From the NCBI RefSeq assembly GCF_000407365.1, contig NZ_ASVU01000001.1, positions 372,001-436,000 on the forward strand: DNA of 64,000 bases, in the 5' to 3' direction. The DNA is from Enterococcus asini ATCC 700915 (GTDB lineage: Bacteria; Bacillota; Bacilli; Lactobacillales; Enterococcaceae). Shown here in pieces: positions 1-8,015 of this stretch (position 1 is the stretch's first letter; every line of letters starts with the position of its first letter). The translations under genes and the position numbers were made by a program. The notes under the pieces are model-generated. The model was given only the letters and a program-made list of their open reading frames with translations. It did not search any database and was not told where the DNA came from.

Positions 1-697
1 CTGGTACATACCCGGCTTCTTTAATGGCCCGGTAGAGCATTTCAATCGCAGCTTCCGTACTGCCTAATTTTGGCGCAAAGCCCCCTTCATCTCCAACGGC
101 TGTTTCATAGCCTTCTTTCCCCAGTACACTCTTCAACGTATGATAAATATTGGCAACTTTTTCCACGCCATCACGGAAGGAATTGCGTTTGACCGGGGTA
201 ATCAAGAACTCTTGCACATCGATTCCAGAATCGGCATGCACTCCACCGTTAATCACGTTAAAGAAAGGTTGAGGCAATTCCAAATCGACGCCCCCAAGGT
301 AACGATACAAAGGAATCCCCTGACTTTTAGCAGCAGCTCGAGCAACCGCCATGGAAACACCTAAAATCGCATTTGCCCCTAGACGGCCTTTGTTTGGTGT
401 ACCATCTAAGGCAATCATGACTTGATCAATATGGGCCTGATCAAAAGGCGAGAGCCCTTTAAGTGCGTTGTTGATTTCATCATTGACATTGTCCACGGCT
501 TTTTTGACGCCTTTACCCATTAACCGATTGCCACCATCCCGCAGTTCCACGGCCTCTCGATCCCCTGTGGAAGCACCACTGGGCACTTCTGCACGGCCTA
601 AAGTTCCATCCGATAATAAAACATCTGCTTCGACGGTGGGATTGCCCCGGGAGTCAAAGATTTCTCTTGCTTTTACCCTTTCGATTACTACTGTCAT
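1..697 (-). CDS. eno: Enolase, divergent, 3' end outside the window
   Basis: Enolase converts 2-phosphoglycerate to phosphoenolpyruvate in glycolysis. The visible 232 residues begin [20 protein letters not shown] and carry the N-terminal enolase signatures: SGASTG loop, [19 protein letters not shown], and VGDEGGFAP. The ATG at 697 has a GGAGGAATTC-type ribosome site just upstream. The protein departs from the usual enterococcal enolase at many positions, for example [20 protein letters not shown] where the housekeeping enzyme usually has [20 protein letters not shown], so it is probably a second enolase. No cggR-gap-pgk-tpi genes lie beside it in the visible sequence. A fluoride riboswitch directly upstream suggests synthesis when fluoride inhibits the normal enzyme. 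The C-terminal active-site barrel lies outside the window. Confidence 0.93.
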   Translation of the reverse strand, partial: MTVVIERVKAREIFDSRGNPTVEADVLLSDGTLGRAEVPSGASTGDREAVELRDGGNRLMGKGVKKAVDNVNDEINNALKGLSPFDQAHIDQVMIALDGTPNKGRLGANAILGVSMAVARAAAKSQGIPLYRYLGGVDLELPQPFFNVINGGVHADSGIDVQEFLITPVKRNSFRDGVEKVANIYHTLKSVLGKEGYETAVGDEGGFAPKLGSTEAAIEMLYRAIKEAGYVP

Positions 698-722
698 GTT
701 GAATTCCTCCTTCAAATTAAAT

Positions 723-809
723 AAAAAAAAGCCTGTTACAAGTTGAATATTTTTAAATCTGCTCATACCAAATAAGCAGAACTCTAAAAATATTTAACTT
801 ATAACAGGC
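723..809 (-). terminator. Intrinsic terminator of the fluoride riboswitch
   Basis: Positions 731-756 and 784-809 form a long stem with one arm starting GCCTGTTA. On the minus strand it is followed by a run of eight T at 723-730. The distal arm includes the GGC at the 3' edge of the aptamer (807-809), so aptamer folding and terminator folding compete. This is the usual layout of a switch that turns expression on when ligand binds. Confidence 0.8.
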
Positions 810-858
810 GCCATCAGCTGAATCACTCAGCAGTTAGGAGGGAGCACCATCCCTCTTA
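803..858 (-). ncRNA. Fluoride riboswitch (crcB motif) upstream of eno
   Basis: The minus strand reads GAGGGATGGTGCTCCC, then CTAACTGCTGAG, then CAGCTGATGGCGCCT. These match the three conserved blocks of the fluoride aptamer in order and spacing (GGnGATGg..., AACnGC, GCTGATGGCnCCT). It lies between a strong promoter and a terminator, and enolase, the classical fluoride target, is the first gene downstream. The identification rests on motif matching by eye; a covariance-model search would settle it. Confidence 0.85.
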
Positions 859-865
859 CACAAAA

Positions 866-894
866 AGCATACCACCAATAAAAATATTTGACAA
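866..894 (-). promoter_or_regulatory. Promoter of the fluoride riboswitch and eno
   Basis: Minus strand: TTGTCA (889-894), 17-bp spacer, TATGCT (866-871). Transcription would begin a few bases before the aptamer. Confidence 0.6.
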
Positions 895-1063
895 ACAGAA
901 GGCTTTTCCGCCTTTTAGCTTATAATTTGTAGAACCACGACACATTCTTTTCCCCCTTATTCGAGCTGCCGAGAACAATTACTCGCTTTTTGCTAGAAAA
1001 AAACGTACAATACTTTTTCTTACAAAAAGTAAGGTGAATAAAATGTTTGCAGGAGGTACTCTC

Positions 1064-2089
1064 ATGAAAAAGATTGGTTTTTTGAGTTTTGGTCATTGGA
1101 TGAACCAAGGCTCCTTAGTCAAAACCGCCCAAGACTCCTATTTGCAGTCCATTGAATTAGCCGTTGCGGCGGAGCAAATCGGGCTGGATGGCGCATATTT
1201 TCGAGTTCACCACTTTGCTGATCAAATCGGCTCCCCCTTTCCTTTACTGGCGGCGATTGGTGCGAAGACGAGTAAAATCGAAATCGGTACCGGCTTAATC
1301 GATATGCGCTATGAAAATCCCTACATGATGGCCGAGAATGCCGGATTGACCGATATCATCACTCAAGGACGAGTGGAATTAGGCGTCGGCCGTGGTTCAC
1401 CGGAACAAGTCCTAGATGGTTGGAAATACTTTGGGTATGACTACAGTGAAGAAGATGTGAAGGAAGTTGCAAGAGAGCGGACTTTGGAATTTTTGAAGTT
1501 ATTGGAAGGTCATCATTTTGCAGAACCTAATCCACAGCCGATGTTTCCCCAAGCTCCCGGAAAACTCCGCTTAGAGCCTTACTCAGAAGGATTGCGCCAG
1601 CGCATCTGGTGGGGTGCGGGCTCCAAGGAAACCGCCATTTGGGCAGCAGAACAAGGGATGAATCTCCAATCTTCCACCTTGGTCAATTACGAAAGCAAGG
1701 AACCCTTCCATGTTCAACAAGCGAATCAATTGCGGGCTTATAAAGAAGCTTGGAAAAAAGCCGGTCACACTTTTGAACCAAGAACCTTAGTTACCCGCTC
1801 CATTCAACCGATTACCACGGATTTCGATCGGCAATTGTTTGGCCACCAAGATGAAGAGCTGAAATACGATTCCGTGAGCTTCTTAGCTTACCATCAAAAT
1901 CCAACGATCTTCGGGAAAACCTTCGCTGGTGAACCAGACAAAATCGCTAAAGAATTAGCCGAAGACGAAGCAATCAAAGAAGCCGATACTTTGCTCATCA
2001 CGATTCCCAATACTTTAGGCGTAGACTACAATATTCATTTACTGGATACAATTCTAAAAGATGTCGCACCAGAATTAGGCTGGCGCTAA
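1064..2089 (+). CDS. LLM-class flavin-dependent oxidoreductase (luciferase-like monooxygenase)
   Basis: The 341-residue protein has the bacterial luciferase-like TIM-barrel pattern: MKKIGFLSFGHW at the first strand, a SIELAVAAEQIGLDGAYFRVHHF segment, then EIGTGLIDMRYENPYMMAENAGL and GRVELGVGRGSPEQ, which form the flavin site in this family. Members use FMN or F420; F420 is unlikely in this lineage, so FMN is inferred. The substrate cannot be predicted. The ATG at 1064 is chosen over the in-frame GTG at 1034 because AGGAGGT lies at 1051-1057. It diverges from the fluoride-switched enolase and is followed by a terminator. Confidence 0.85.
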   Translation: MKKIGFLSFGHWMNQGSLVKTAQDSYLQSIELAVAAEQIGLDGAYFRVHHFADQIGSPFPLLAAIGAKTSKIEIGTGLIDMRYENPYMMAENAGLTDIITQGRVELGVGRGSPEQVLDGWKYFGYDYSEEDVKEVARERTLEFLKLLEGHHFAEPNPQPMFPQAPGKLRLEPYSEGLRQRIWWGAGSKETAIWAAEQGMNLQSSTLVNYESKEPFHVQQANQLRAYKEAWKKAGHTFEPRTLVTRSIQPITTDFDRQLFGHQDEELKYDSVSFLAYHQNPTIFGKTFAGEPDKIAKELAEDEAIKEADTLLITIPNTLGVDYNIHLLDTILKDVAPELGWR

Positions 2090-2119
2090 TATCAACTCAC
2101 TAATCCAGTACAGTAAAAC

Positions 2120-2168
2120 AGGTGTTGCGAACTCCTTTTTTTCAGGAGCCTGCAGCACCTATTTTCTT
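2120..2168 (+). terminator. Intrinsic terminator after the flavin oxidoreductase
   Basis: Imperfect stem AGGTGTTGCGAACTCC (2120-2135) with GGAGCCTGCAGCACCT (2145-2160), followed by a T-rich tail. Confidence 0.7.
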
Positions 2169-2255
2169 AACCTAAGACTGTGTACCGCTCAGCTAGTGGC
2201 TAGCCGTTCTTGTAACAAAGACGTATACTAAAGAAAAAAAAGCAGGAGATTGCTG

Positions 2256-3113
2256 ATGATTAGTCAAAAAGCCCAACAACTAAAAGATCAAATGCGCCAA
2301 GAAAGACGCAAAGACTCACTGGACAGTGGTGCTCTTCAATACCCGATTCCTTCTGCCGACTTACTCGATGGTCTAGACTTTGAAGTAACCCAGTTGCAAG
2401 ACTGTCAAATCACCACTATTTTTTCCCCTTCCTCCCGTCAAGGCGTCATTCTTTTTCTACACGGTGGTGCTTATCTCCGCAGTTTTGGTGGGATGCACTG
2501 GCGCTTTGCAGCCAAACTAGTCAAAGCTACCGGTTATCATTTGGTTGCCCCAGATTACCCCATCCTTCCTAAAGGAAATTTTTTAGCAGCCCATCAACTC
2601 TTACAGGCTTTATACCATCAGCTTTTACAAGACTATCCTGGGGAGGAAATCTTCATTGTGGGGGATTCAGCAGGGGCTGGCCTGGGATTAGGTTTGACCA
2701 TGGAGCTCCGTGACCTAAAGCAACCCTTACCGAAAAAGTTGTTGCTGCTATCGCCTTATCTAGACGTGACCATGACCAATCCCGAGATTCCTGCAAAAAA
2801 TCAAGAGGACCCTTGGCTTAATCCGGACTCGCTTAGGGAAAGTGGTTTGCGCTATGCTGCTGGCAATGACCCTAAAGATTTCCGTCTATCCCCTATCTAC
2901 GGAGCGGTCCATGGTCTGCCACCGATAATGATTGTCTTTGGCACCAGTGACGTCCTCTATCCCGATGGTCAAAAATTTCGAGCAATCTGTGCCCAGCAAC
3001 AGATTTCCTTACAATTTTTTGAAGAAACCGGCCTTTTCCATGTCTATCCCCTTTTTGAGTTACCGGAAGCCGAAAAAATCTGGCCCAATCTAGTTGCTTT
3101 TCTCCAGGGATAA
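2256..3113 (+). CDS. Alpha/beta hydrolase, HSL-type esterase
   Basis: The 285-residue protein has the hormone-sensitive-lipase esterase layout. An oxyanion-hole motif HGGAY follows ILFLHGG, the nucleophile motif is GDSAG (IVGDSAGAGLG), the acid region is GTSDVLYPDG, and a histidine lies in GLFHVYPLF. No signal peptide is seen, so a cytoplasmic esterase of short-chain acyl esters is inferred. The ATG at 2256 is preferred to the TTG at 2250 because AGGAGA at 2243-2248 is correctly placed for it. It stands alone between two terminators. Confidence 0.85.
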   Translation: MISQKAQQLKDQMRQERRKDSLDSGALQYPIPSADLLDGLDFEVTQLQDCQITTIFSPSSRQGVILFLHGGAYLRSFGGMHWRFAAKLVKATGYHLVAPDYPILPKGNFLAAHQLLQALYHQLLQDYPGEEIFIVGDSAGAGLGLGLTMELRDLKQPLPKKLLLLSPYLDVTMTNPEIPAKNQEDPWLNPDSLRESGLRYAAGNDPKDFRLSPIYGAVHGLPPIMIVFGTSDVLYPDGQKFRAICAQQQISLQFFEETGLFHVYPLFELPEAEKIWPNLVAFLQG

Positions 3114-3125
3114 ACACAAGTCCAC

Positions 3126-3184
3126 AAAAAAGCGATTCAGAAAAACTTCCGCTCCTTAGCGTGATGCTTTCTGAATCGCTTTTT
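3126..3184. terminator. Bidirectional terminator between convergent genes
   Basis: AAAAAAGCGATTCAGAAA pairs with TTTCTGAATCGCTTTTTT across a 27-base loop. It can serve the esterase gene (plus) and the zinc-ribbon gene (minus). Confidence 0.8.
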
Positions 3185-3206
3185 CCATTTATTTTACTGA
3201 ATCAAT

Positions 3207-4172
3207 CTAATACGAAATCCAAACTTCGTTGACGCCGGCACCTTTTTCTCTTCCGTCGGTTAAAGCCAAACGGGAGGAATAGGAGAGATAGCCATAGTAA
3301 ACTTGGCTGCCACCGCCGTTGTCCCAATCAATGGTAATCGTAACATTGGGCTCAATCATTTTTGTTGCCGGCATTTCCCCTGGATAGAGCTCATTGGTTT
3401 CATAGCTGAGGTATTCCCCATCCGCCGAAGTAATGACCGCTTTGCCAAAATATTGGGTGCCATCATAGTTATTTTGGGTGACGCCACCATTGGCTGAGAT
3501 GGTCAACGTGCTTTGAATCTGGTCTTCTTGGGAGTAATAAAACGTGTAGGTATTCGCCCATTTGGCAAAATCTCCCACGAAGGTCGAGTCGCCCCCGGCA
3601 TTCCCCTGAGTATCTTTTGCGGCTTGTTGGTTCATCCCCGCAGCGTTTTTAGCATTTAAATCTTCAATTGCACTGCGGATGGTGCTGTATTTATCCTGAG
3701 CCAAAGCACTAACAGGAATTGCCGCCAATTGCAATTCGGATTCTTTGTACTTGCCGGCGATGGTCAATTTTTTTGCCTCAGTGATGATATCATCATACTT
3801 CGCCAACTCGTCTTCTTTCGTGCTTGATTCGGCGGTACTGTTTTGACTTTTGGCCGTGCTTTCCATTTGCGTGCTACTAGCCGCTGTGGGCGCTGGTTTT
3901 GAATTTCCTAAAAAGAGATACAAGGACAACCCTAAGACCACGCCTAAAAGAACGATGATTCCGCCAACTAACCAAGGAACCTTGTTGCCGTTTTTTTCCG
4001 TGGTTCGTCGACTAGCCACCGCTGCGGTTGGTTCAGGATTGGTTTCAGTTTGTAACCGTTCGCCTTGTGCTGCTGGTTCTGCAGCTTCTTCTTCAGTAAA
4101 ATGATAGCCGCACTGTTCACAAAACGCTGCTTGGTCATCATTTTGCGCTTGACACTTTGGACATACTTTCAT
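3207..4172 (-). CDS. Zinc-ribbon, single-span membrane protein with C-terminal extracellular domain
   Basis: The 321-residue protein starts with a zinc ribbon MKVCPKCQ...CEQCG (residues 4-21), followed by an acidic linker and a basic KNGNK stop. One transmembrane helix follows (about 66-89, VPWLVGGIIVLLGVVLGLSL). Next comes a Ser/Thr/Ala-rich stalk, a helical stretch and a C-terminal beta-rich domain. The ribbon would be cytoplasmic and the C-terminus outside. The function is unknown; the family often has a zinc-ribbon plus an envelope-stress or DUF4950-like domain. It is the last gene of a three-gene operon with a second zinc-ribbon protein and a beta-lactamase-like protein. AAGGAGG precedes the ATG. 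Confidence 0.75.
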   Translation of the reverse strand: MKVCPKCQAQNDDQAAFCEQCGYHFTEEEAAEPAAQGERLQTETNPEPTAAVASRRTTEKNGNKVPWLVGGIIVLLGVVLGLSLYLFLGNSKPAPTAASSTQMESTAKSQNSTAESSTKEDELAKYDDIITEAKKLTIAGKYKESELQLAAIPVSALAQDKYSTIRSAIEDLNAKNAAGMNQQAAKDTQGNAGGDSTFVGDFAKWANTYTFYYSQEDQIQSTLTISANGGVTQNNYDGTQYFGKAVITSADGEYLSYETNELYPGEMPATKMIEPNVTITIDWDNGGGSQVYYGYLSYSSRLALTDGREKGAGVNEVWISY

Positions 4173-4192
4173 CAGATTTCCTCCTTAACCCC

Positions 4193-5122
4193 TTACAAGT
4201 CCGCTGATTCGGCTTGTTTTTCTTGATACTTTTGATATAAAAGATCCAAAAACTTCATCTCGGTGACATTTTGATAAGGTAACACGTAAAAACCAGCTAA
4301 GCCAGCAGATAAAGCCATGACCAACCACCAAAGATAAAATGAATAGCGTAAAATTAAGAATTCCAGCTTGTAGCCGTGCATGATTTTCCGACTTTTGCTA
4401 ATGGCTTCGCTGGCGGTGATATCAGGCTCTTTTTCCAGTAAATAATTGGTCATCGCATAGGAAGCACCTTTGACAATGCCAGGAATCACCAAAAGTAAAG
4501 ACCAAAGAAACGTATAGATCCCCGTTAGTACGTTGGCTTTTAGCACCCGATTTTTCTGGGAACGAATCATATAACGGAAAATCCGCACTCCATCCGCTCG
4601 CTGTCCCTTTAAGGTGAAAATGCTACACCACTGCATCACCGCTTGGAACAACGTGCTTACTAAAAATAGAAAGACAAAGACGACTAAGAAAAGGAGTAAC
4701 CAGATTACATAAGAAACCCCGGAGCCAAATTCACCATACCCATAGCCATAGTTATACCAAAAGGAATGATAGGCCATCTTCCCCAATGCCACGGATAAGA
4801 AAACACTGCTTAGCGCAACCACGACTAAATACCAAAGGATCGTCTTTAGCCACTCGCCGTAGCGTCCAGACAATTTTCGCTGAGCAGCTTCCTTTAGATC
4901 ACCCCGAGTAACCTCCAAACCTTTCGCTTGCTCCATCAAAAGCTCCCCGGATTCATCTGTTAAAAACTGACTCCACTGTGCTTTCGCTTTTCCCAAAGGA
5001 GCCGCTCCCGTGGTTGCTTCCAAATTCTGACCACACTTTGGACAAAACTTGGCTCCTTCATTGACTGGCTCTCCACAATTTGGACAATAATTCATAAACC
5101 TTTCCGACCCTTCATTTTCCAT
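4193..5122 (-). CDS. Zinc-ribbon DUF975-family polytopic membrane protein
   Basis: An N-terminal zinc ribbon CPNCGEPVNEGAKFCPKCG precedes a hydrophobic region with about five to six membrane segments (for example TILWYLVVVALSSVFLSVALG and VSYVIWLLLFLVVFVFLFLVS). It ends with the ILRYSFYLWWLVMALSAGLAGFYVLPY block typical of DUF975 proteins. The biochemical function is unknown. The ATG at 5122 directly follows the TAA of the preceding gene (TAAATG), which would couple translation. An in-frame ATG at 5095 starts MNYCPNCG, where family members usually begin, and has GGAAAGG upstream, so the true start may be 5095. Confidence 0.8.
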   Translation of the reverse strand: MENEGSERFMNYCPNCGEPVNEGAKFCPKCGQNLEATTGAAPLGKAKAQWSQFLTDESGELLMEQAKGLEVTRGDLKEAAQRKLSGRYGEWLKTILWYLVVVALSSVFLSVALGKMAYHSFWYNYGYGYGEFGSGVSYVIWLLLFLVVFVFLFLVSTLFQAVMQWCSIFTLKGQRADGVRIFRYMIRSQKNRVLKANVLTGIYTFLWSLLLVIPGIVKGASYAMTNYLLEKEPDITASEAISKSRKIMHGYKLEFLILRYSFYLWWLVMALSAGLAGFYVLPYQNVTEMKFLDLLYQKYQEKQAESADL

Positions 5123-6115
5123 TTATTGAGTAGCAGCGGATGCAAGATTCCCGATGGCCTCTCGCATGGCGCCACTGTCAGAAACCCCATTTGACAATAC
5201 TGCGATTGCAAAGGGATGATCTGCAAAAACAATGCCGATATCATTTTCCACTCCCGCTAGTTCCCCGGTTTTATTTGCAACGGGGATTGCGGCATTTAAT
5301 TTAGCAGGAATCTTCGTGCGAACTCGCTGCCCCATCATGATTTGCAACATCGCCCCATAGGGAGCCTCGCCCTGATGGTCATAAAGTCGCTGCAAAAATG
5401 TCATCACATCCGGTATTGAAGTGTAGTTTTCTTTCCCTGCTCTTTGGGCGGTAGTGTCCAGCATTTCCCGTTCTAAAACGGTATCTGGATAGCCGGCAGC
5501 CTGAAAATAGGAGTTCAAAGTGGACATGCCAATGAATTCAATGATCTGATTGGTGGCCTGATTGTCACTGATCTGAATCATTTGACTCACCAAATCTCCT
5601 AAAGAACTCTCCCCCACCATCTGATTCAAATCTAAGCCTTTCAAATACACATACTCCATGACAAAAACCTTGATTACACTGGCGGCAATCAAAGGTTGTC
5701 GGTTGTGATTCGTATATTGTTGTCCCGATTGAAAATACTCGATTGCATAAGTAACTTGATCCGCCGACTCAGATAAGGAAGCTGCGGCCTGCTGAATGCC
5801 CGTTGGCACCGCCTCACTATCAGCAGTATTTGCCGTAGCCGTGGTGGATGCAGCGGTACTGCTTCCTCCACTACTTTCAGTTGAAAAAACCTGGCCAGCA
5901 CTCGAAAACGCCGTTGTACCACTAGTGCCACTAGAGGATTGTGTCTGGCTAGAAGCTCGGTCTGTAGTGAATTCTTTACTGGTGGACTGAACTTCGTGGC
6001 TCGAATTTTGTTGAGGCTTCACTAGGTTTACTTCCCGCAATCCCCAAAACGTCAGGCCTCCTGTTATGCCAAACAAGATGATTCCAGCGACCACCCGTTT
6101 TCTGTATTTTTTCAC
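5123..6115 (-). CDS. Membrane-anchored class A beta-lactamase-like serine hydrolase
   Basis: The protein (330 residues from the GTG at 6115) has a short basic N-terminus and one membrane helix (VVAGIILFGITGGLTFWGL). A long Ser/Thr/Gln-rich linker of about 90 residues leads to a class A beta-lactamase fold. The SXXK motif is SVIK (Ser about 146), the SDN motif is SDN (about 183) and the KTG motif is KTG (about 282). A LEREMLD segment sits where the omega-loop Glu is expected. The anchored fold outside the cell suggests a peptidoglycan-directed hydrolase or an ancestral beta-lactamase; activity on antibiotics cannot be inferred. GTG at 6115 is chosen because AAGGA lies 9 bases upstream; the open frame extends to 6202 without a ribosome site. 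It is the first gene of the zinc-ribbon operon. Confidence 0.82.
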   Translation of the reverse strand: MKKYRKRVVAGIILFGITGGLTFWGLREVNLVKPQQNSSHEVQSTSKEFTTDRASSQTQSSSGTSGTTAFSSAGQVFSTESSGGSSTAASTTATANTADSEAVPTGIQQAAASLSESADQVTYAIEYFQSGQQYTNHNRQPLIAASVIKVFVMEYVYLKGLDLNQMVGESSLGDLVSQMIQISDNQATNQIIEFIGMSTLNSYFQAAGYPDTVLEREMLDTTAQRAGKENYTSIPDVMTFLQRLYDHQGEAPYGAMLQIMMGQRVRTKIPAKLNAAIPVANKTGELAGVENDIGIVFADHPFAIAVLSNGVSDSGAMREAIGNLASAATQ

Positions 6116-6170
6116 TTTGTCTTTTCCTTCATTTCCATGACAGTTCCTTCTCTTGAAAAAACCCGCTTTT

Positions 6171-6176
6171 ATTTTA
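6171..6176 (-). promoter_or_regulatory. Possible extended -10 for the beta-lactamase-like operon
   Basis: The minus strand reads TGTGCTAAAAT; TAAAAT with a TGn extension lies about 50 bases before the GTG start. No good -35 is visible at normal spacing. Confidence 0.35.
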
Positions 6177-6284
6177 GCACATTTTACTTTCAGTAGTAGC
6201 AAGAAGCCTTGAACAAGCTGGAGAAATAGTAGAAAGGGCGGTTTTCATGGGGAATAATTGTGTTCCGTCTACCGCATAAATAGC

Positions 6285-6325
6285 AAAAGAAGCAGCCAGC
6301 ATCTAGATGCCAACTGCTTCTTCTT
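6285..6325 (-). terminator. Intrinsic terminator after the GNAT gene
   Basis: Stem GAAGCAG (6289-6295) with CTGCTTC (6314-6320), extended by GCATC/GATGC; on the minus strand it is followed by a short T run. Confidence 0.65.
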
Positions 6326-6361
6326 AAAGTCATAGAAATAATAGGTTGCGAACGCCCACTT

Positions 6362-6817
6362 TTAATCAGTTATTTTTTCAATCACATACTTCATCTGATA
6401 GTCTTTGACCCCAAGCTTTTGATTTATCACAGGCCCCTTTTCAATCGTAAAACCACATTTTTGATAGAAAAATCGTGCCTCCGATCGCGCATCCACAATT
6501 ATTTTGCGATACCTTCTTTTTCGCAAATCCGCAATCAGAAATGCGACTAGCGTTTTACCTAAGCCTCGCCGCTGAAATTCTTGTTTCACCGCAAATACCG
6601 TTAATTGAGCAACACGAGGTCGTTTCTCAAAAAAACTTAGCGTTCCGATTAATTCCTCCCCTTGAAAGATGCCGTAAAAATCGTTGTCCTGTTCGATCGT
6701 CAAATCTTCTTCATAGATTGATTTTCCGATTGGCTGACGCAAAAGAACGTCCCGCAATTGTAACGCTGCGTGGTAGATTGTTTTGTCCGTACTTTTGTAT
6801 TTTTTAACATTCAGCAT
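6362..6817 (-). CDS. GNAT-family N-acetyltransferase
   Basis: The 151-residue protein has a GNAT fold: a central strand segment AQLTVFAVKQEFQRRGLGKTLVAFL contains the acetyl-CoA pyrophosphate loop (QRRGLG), followed by IIVDARSEARFFYQKCGF, the characteristic fourth motif. It transfers acetyl from acetyl-CoA to an unidentified amine. ATG at 6817 is chosen because GGAG lies 9 bases upstream, overlapping the stop of the MmcQ gene. Two in-frame ATGs further upstream (6835, 6832) lie inside that gene. The two genes are probably co-transcribed. Confidence 0.85.
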   Translation of the reverse strand: MLNVKKYKSTDKTIYHAALQLRDVLLRQPIGKSIYEEDLTIEQDNDFYGIFQGEELIGTLSFFEKRPRVAQLTVFAVKQEFQRRGLGKTLVAFLIADLRKRRYRKIIVDARSEARFFYQKCGFTIEKGPVINQKLGVKDYQMKYVIEKITD

Positions 6818-6821
6818 AGTT

Positions 6822-7208
6822 TTATTCTCCATCAACTTCCGCTTTCTGTTTCTTGGTCAGTTTCTGATAAACCAACTGATAGGAAATGGTAATCATCTGC
6901 TTGATTTCCTCATCGCTTACTTCTGGACTAGACAACTTAATGGAGTTCCAATGGGTTTTATTGGCATAGTAACCGGGAATCACGATGTCCTTGTACATTT
7001 CGCGCAATTCTTCATTTTTTTCCGGCAAGTTTTTCAGAGTAATAATCGCATCCTCTCCTGCCTGATCACTCATCATTCCAAACATTTTTCCTTGAAGATC
7101 AAAATAGAAAACTTCCCAATCATCCCGAAAGTACACTTTCGCTCCTTTGAATGTTTCCCCAAAAGCCTTGAAAGTGGCGATTCGTTGGGCAATCATCGAC
7201 TTTTCCAT
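6822..7208 (-). CDS. MmcQ/YjbR family protein
   Basis: The 128-residue protein matches the MmcQ/YjbR (CyaY-like fold) family: an N-terminal helix, DDWEVFYFDLQGKMFGMM, then YYANKTHWNSIKLSSPEVSDEEIKQMITISYQLVYQKL, in which HWNSI and the final helix are typical. Members are small cytoplasmic proteins often annotated as DNA-binding; the real role is unknown. The ATG at 7208 has AAGGAGG upstream. The open frame continues upstream to 7349 but overlaps the Vat-like gene, so the longer version is rejected. Confidence 0.8.
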   Translation of the reverse strand: MEKSMIAQRIATFKAFGETFKGAKVYFRDDWEVFYFDLQGKMFGMMSDQAGEDAIITLKNLPEKNEELREMYKDIVIPGYYANKTHWNSIKLSSPEVSDEEIKQMITISYQLVYQKLTKKQKAEVDGE

Positions 7209-7258
7209 AAATCCTCCTTTATTTTTGAAAGGTTGCGTCCTAAAACTGCTGTCGCTTG

Positions 7259-7903
7259 CTATTTTTTGCCGAGACCACTTAACCCTTCTACATCTCCACT
7301 TTGAATCAAAGGCAAAGCTTGCTGAATCTTTGCAAAGGGCCAATCCCACCAGCTGATTTCCCGAAGCTGAGTGATTGTTTTCTCGTCAAAGCGTTTACGG
7401 ATTTCTTTTGCGGGGACACCACCGACAATCGTATAAGGTGGCACGTCTTTGGTCACCACAGCGCGGGCTCCGATAATCGCCCCATCCCCAATGTGAACAC
7501 CCGCCAAAATCACCGCTTCATAACCAATCCAGACATCGTTACCAATCACGATGTCCCCTTTATTGTCCCAGGCAGAGGCCACCGTATTCTTGTCTAGGCC
7601 CCACTCTTCATAAAACAAAGGGAATGTGTACGTAGACAGCGAGTTCAAGGAGTGATTGGCACTGTTAAATAGAAACTTCGCCCCACAAGCGATGGAGCAA
7701 AACTTGCCGATTACCAATCGATCTTGATTAATCGGATAATGGTACAACACATTATTTTTTTCAAACTGGGTTGGATCGTGGACAAAATCATTGTAAATCG
7801 TATAGTCGCCGATAGCGATAGCGGGATTATCAATCACTGCATTTAAATAAATCGTCTGATAGTCCCCGGTGCGTGGGTAAATTGTTTTCTCTGGAATAGT
7901 CAT
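7259..7903 (-). CDS. Vat/CatB-type xenobiotic acetyltransferase (left-handed beta-helix)
   Basis: The 214-residue protein has hexapeptide repeats and closely follows the streptogramin A acetyltransferase (Vat) and CatB layout. [33 protein letters not shown] carries the catalytic-type His in [61 protein letters not shown] is the signature beta-helix run, and WWDWP closes the C-terminus. It would acetylate a hydroxyl of a xenobiotic with acetyl-CoA in the cytoplasm. Resistance is possible but not shown; many chromosomal homologues have no known drug substrate. A GAGGATC ribosome site precedes the ATG, and no mobile element touches the gene. Confidence 0.85.
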   Translation of the reverse strand: MTIPEKTIYPRTGDYQTIYLNAVIDNPAIAIGDYTIYNDFVHDPTQFEKNNVLYHYPINQDRLVIGKFCSIACGAKFLFNSANHSLNSLSTYTFPLFYEEWGLDKNTVASAWDNKGDIVIGNDVWIGYEAVILAGVHIGDGAIIGARAVVTKDVPPYTIVGGVPAKEIRKRFDEKTITQLREISWWDWPFAKIQQALPLIQSGDVEGLSGLGKK

Positions 7904-8015
7904 AAGATCCTCCTAAAAAGTATTGGTTCATTTGCTATTCCAGACACGTCAATGCAACGCCTCATGTCATCACCTGCATTTCTTTTGTCAATAAAAGTAG
8001 CCTTCTTTTTGACTC

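Noticed and set aside
140-746. Two plus-strand open frames (74 and 92 codons) across the enolase gene
   Set aside because: They are antisense shadows; the minus strand encodes enolase without interruption and has the ribosome site.
6203-6284. Possible additional gene upstream of the beta-lactamase-like protein
   Set aside because: No frame with a ribosome site; the sequence is leader and promoter DNA.
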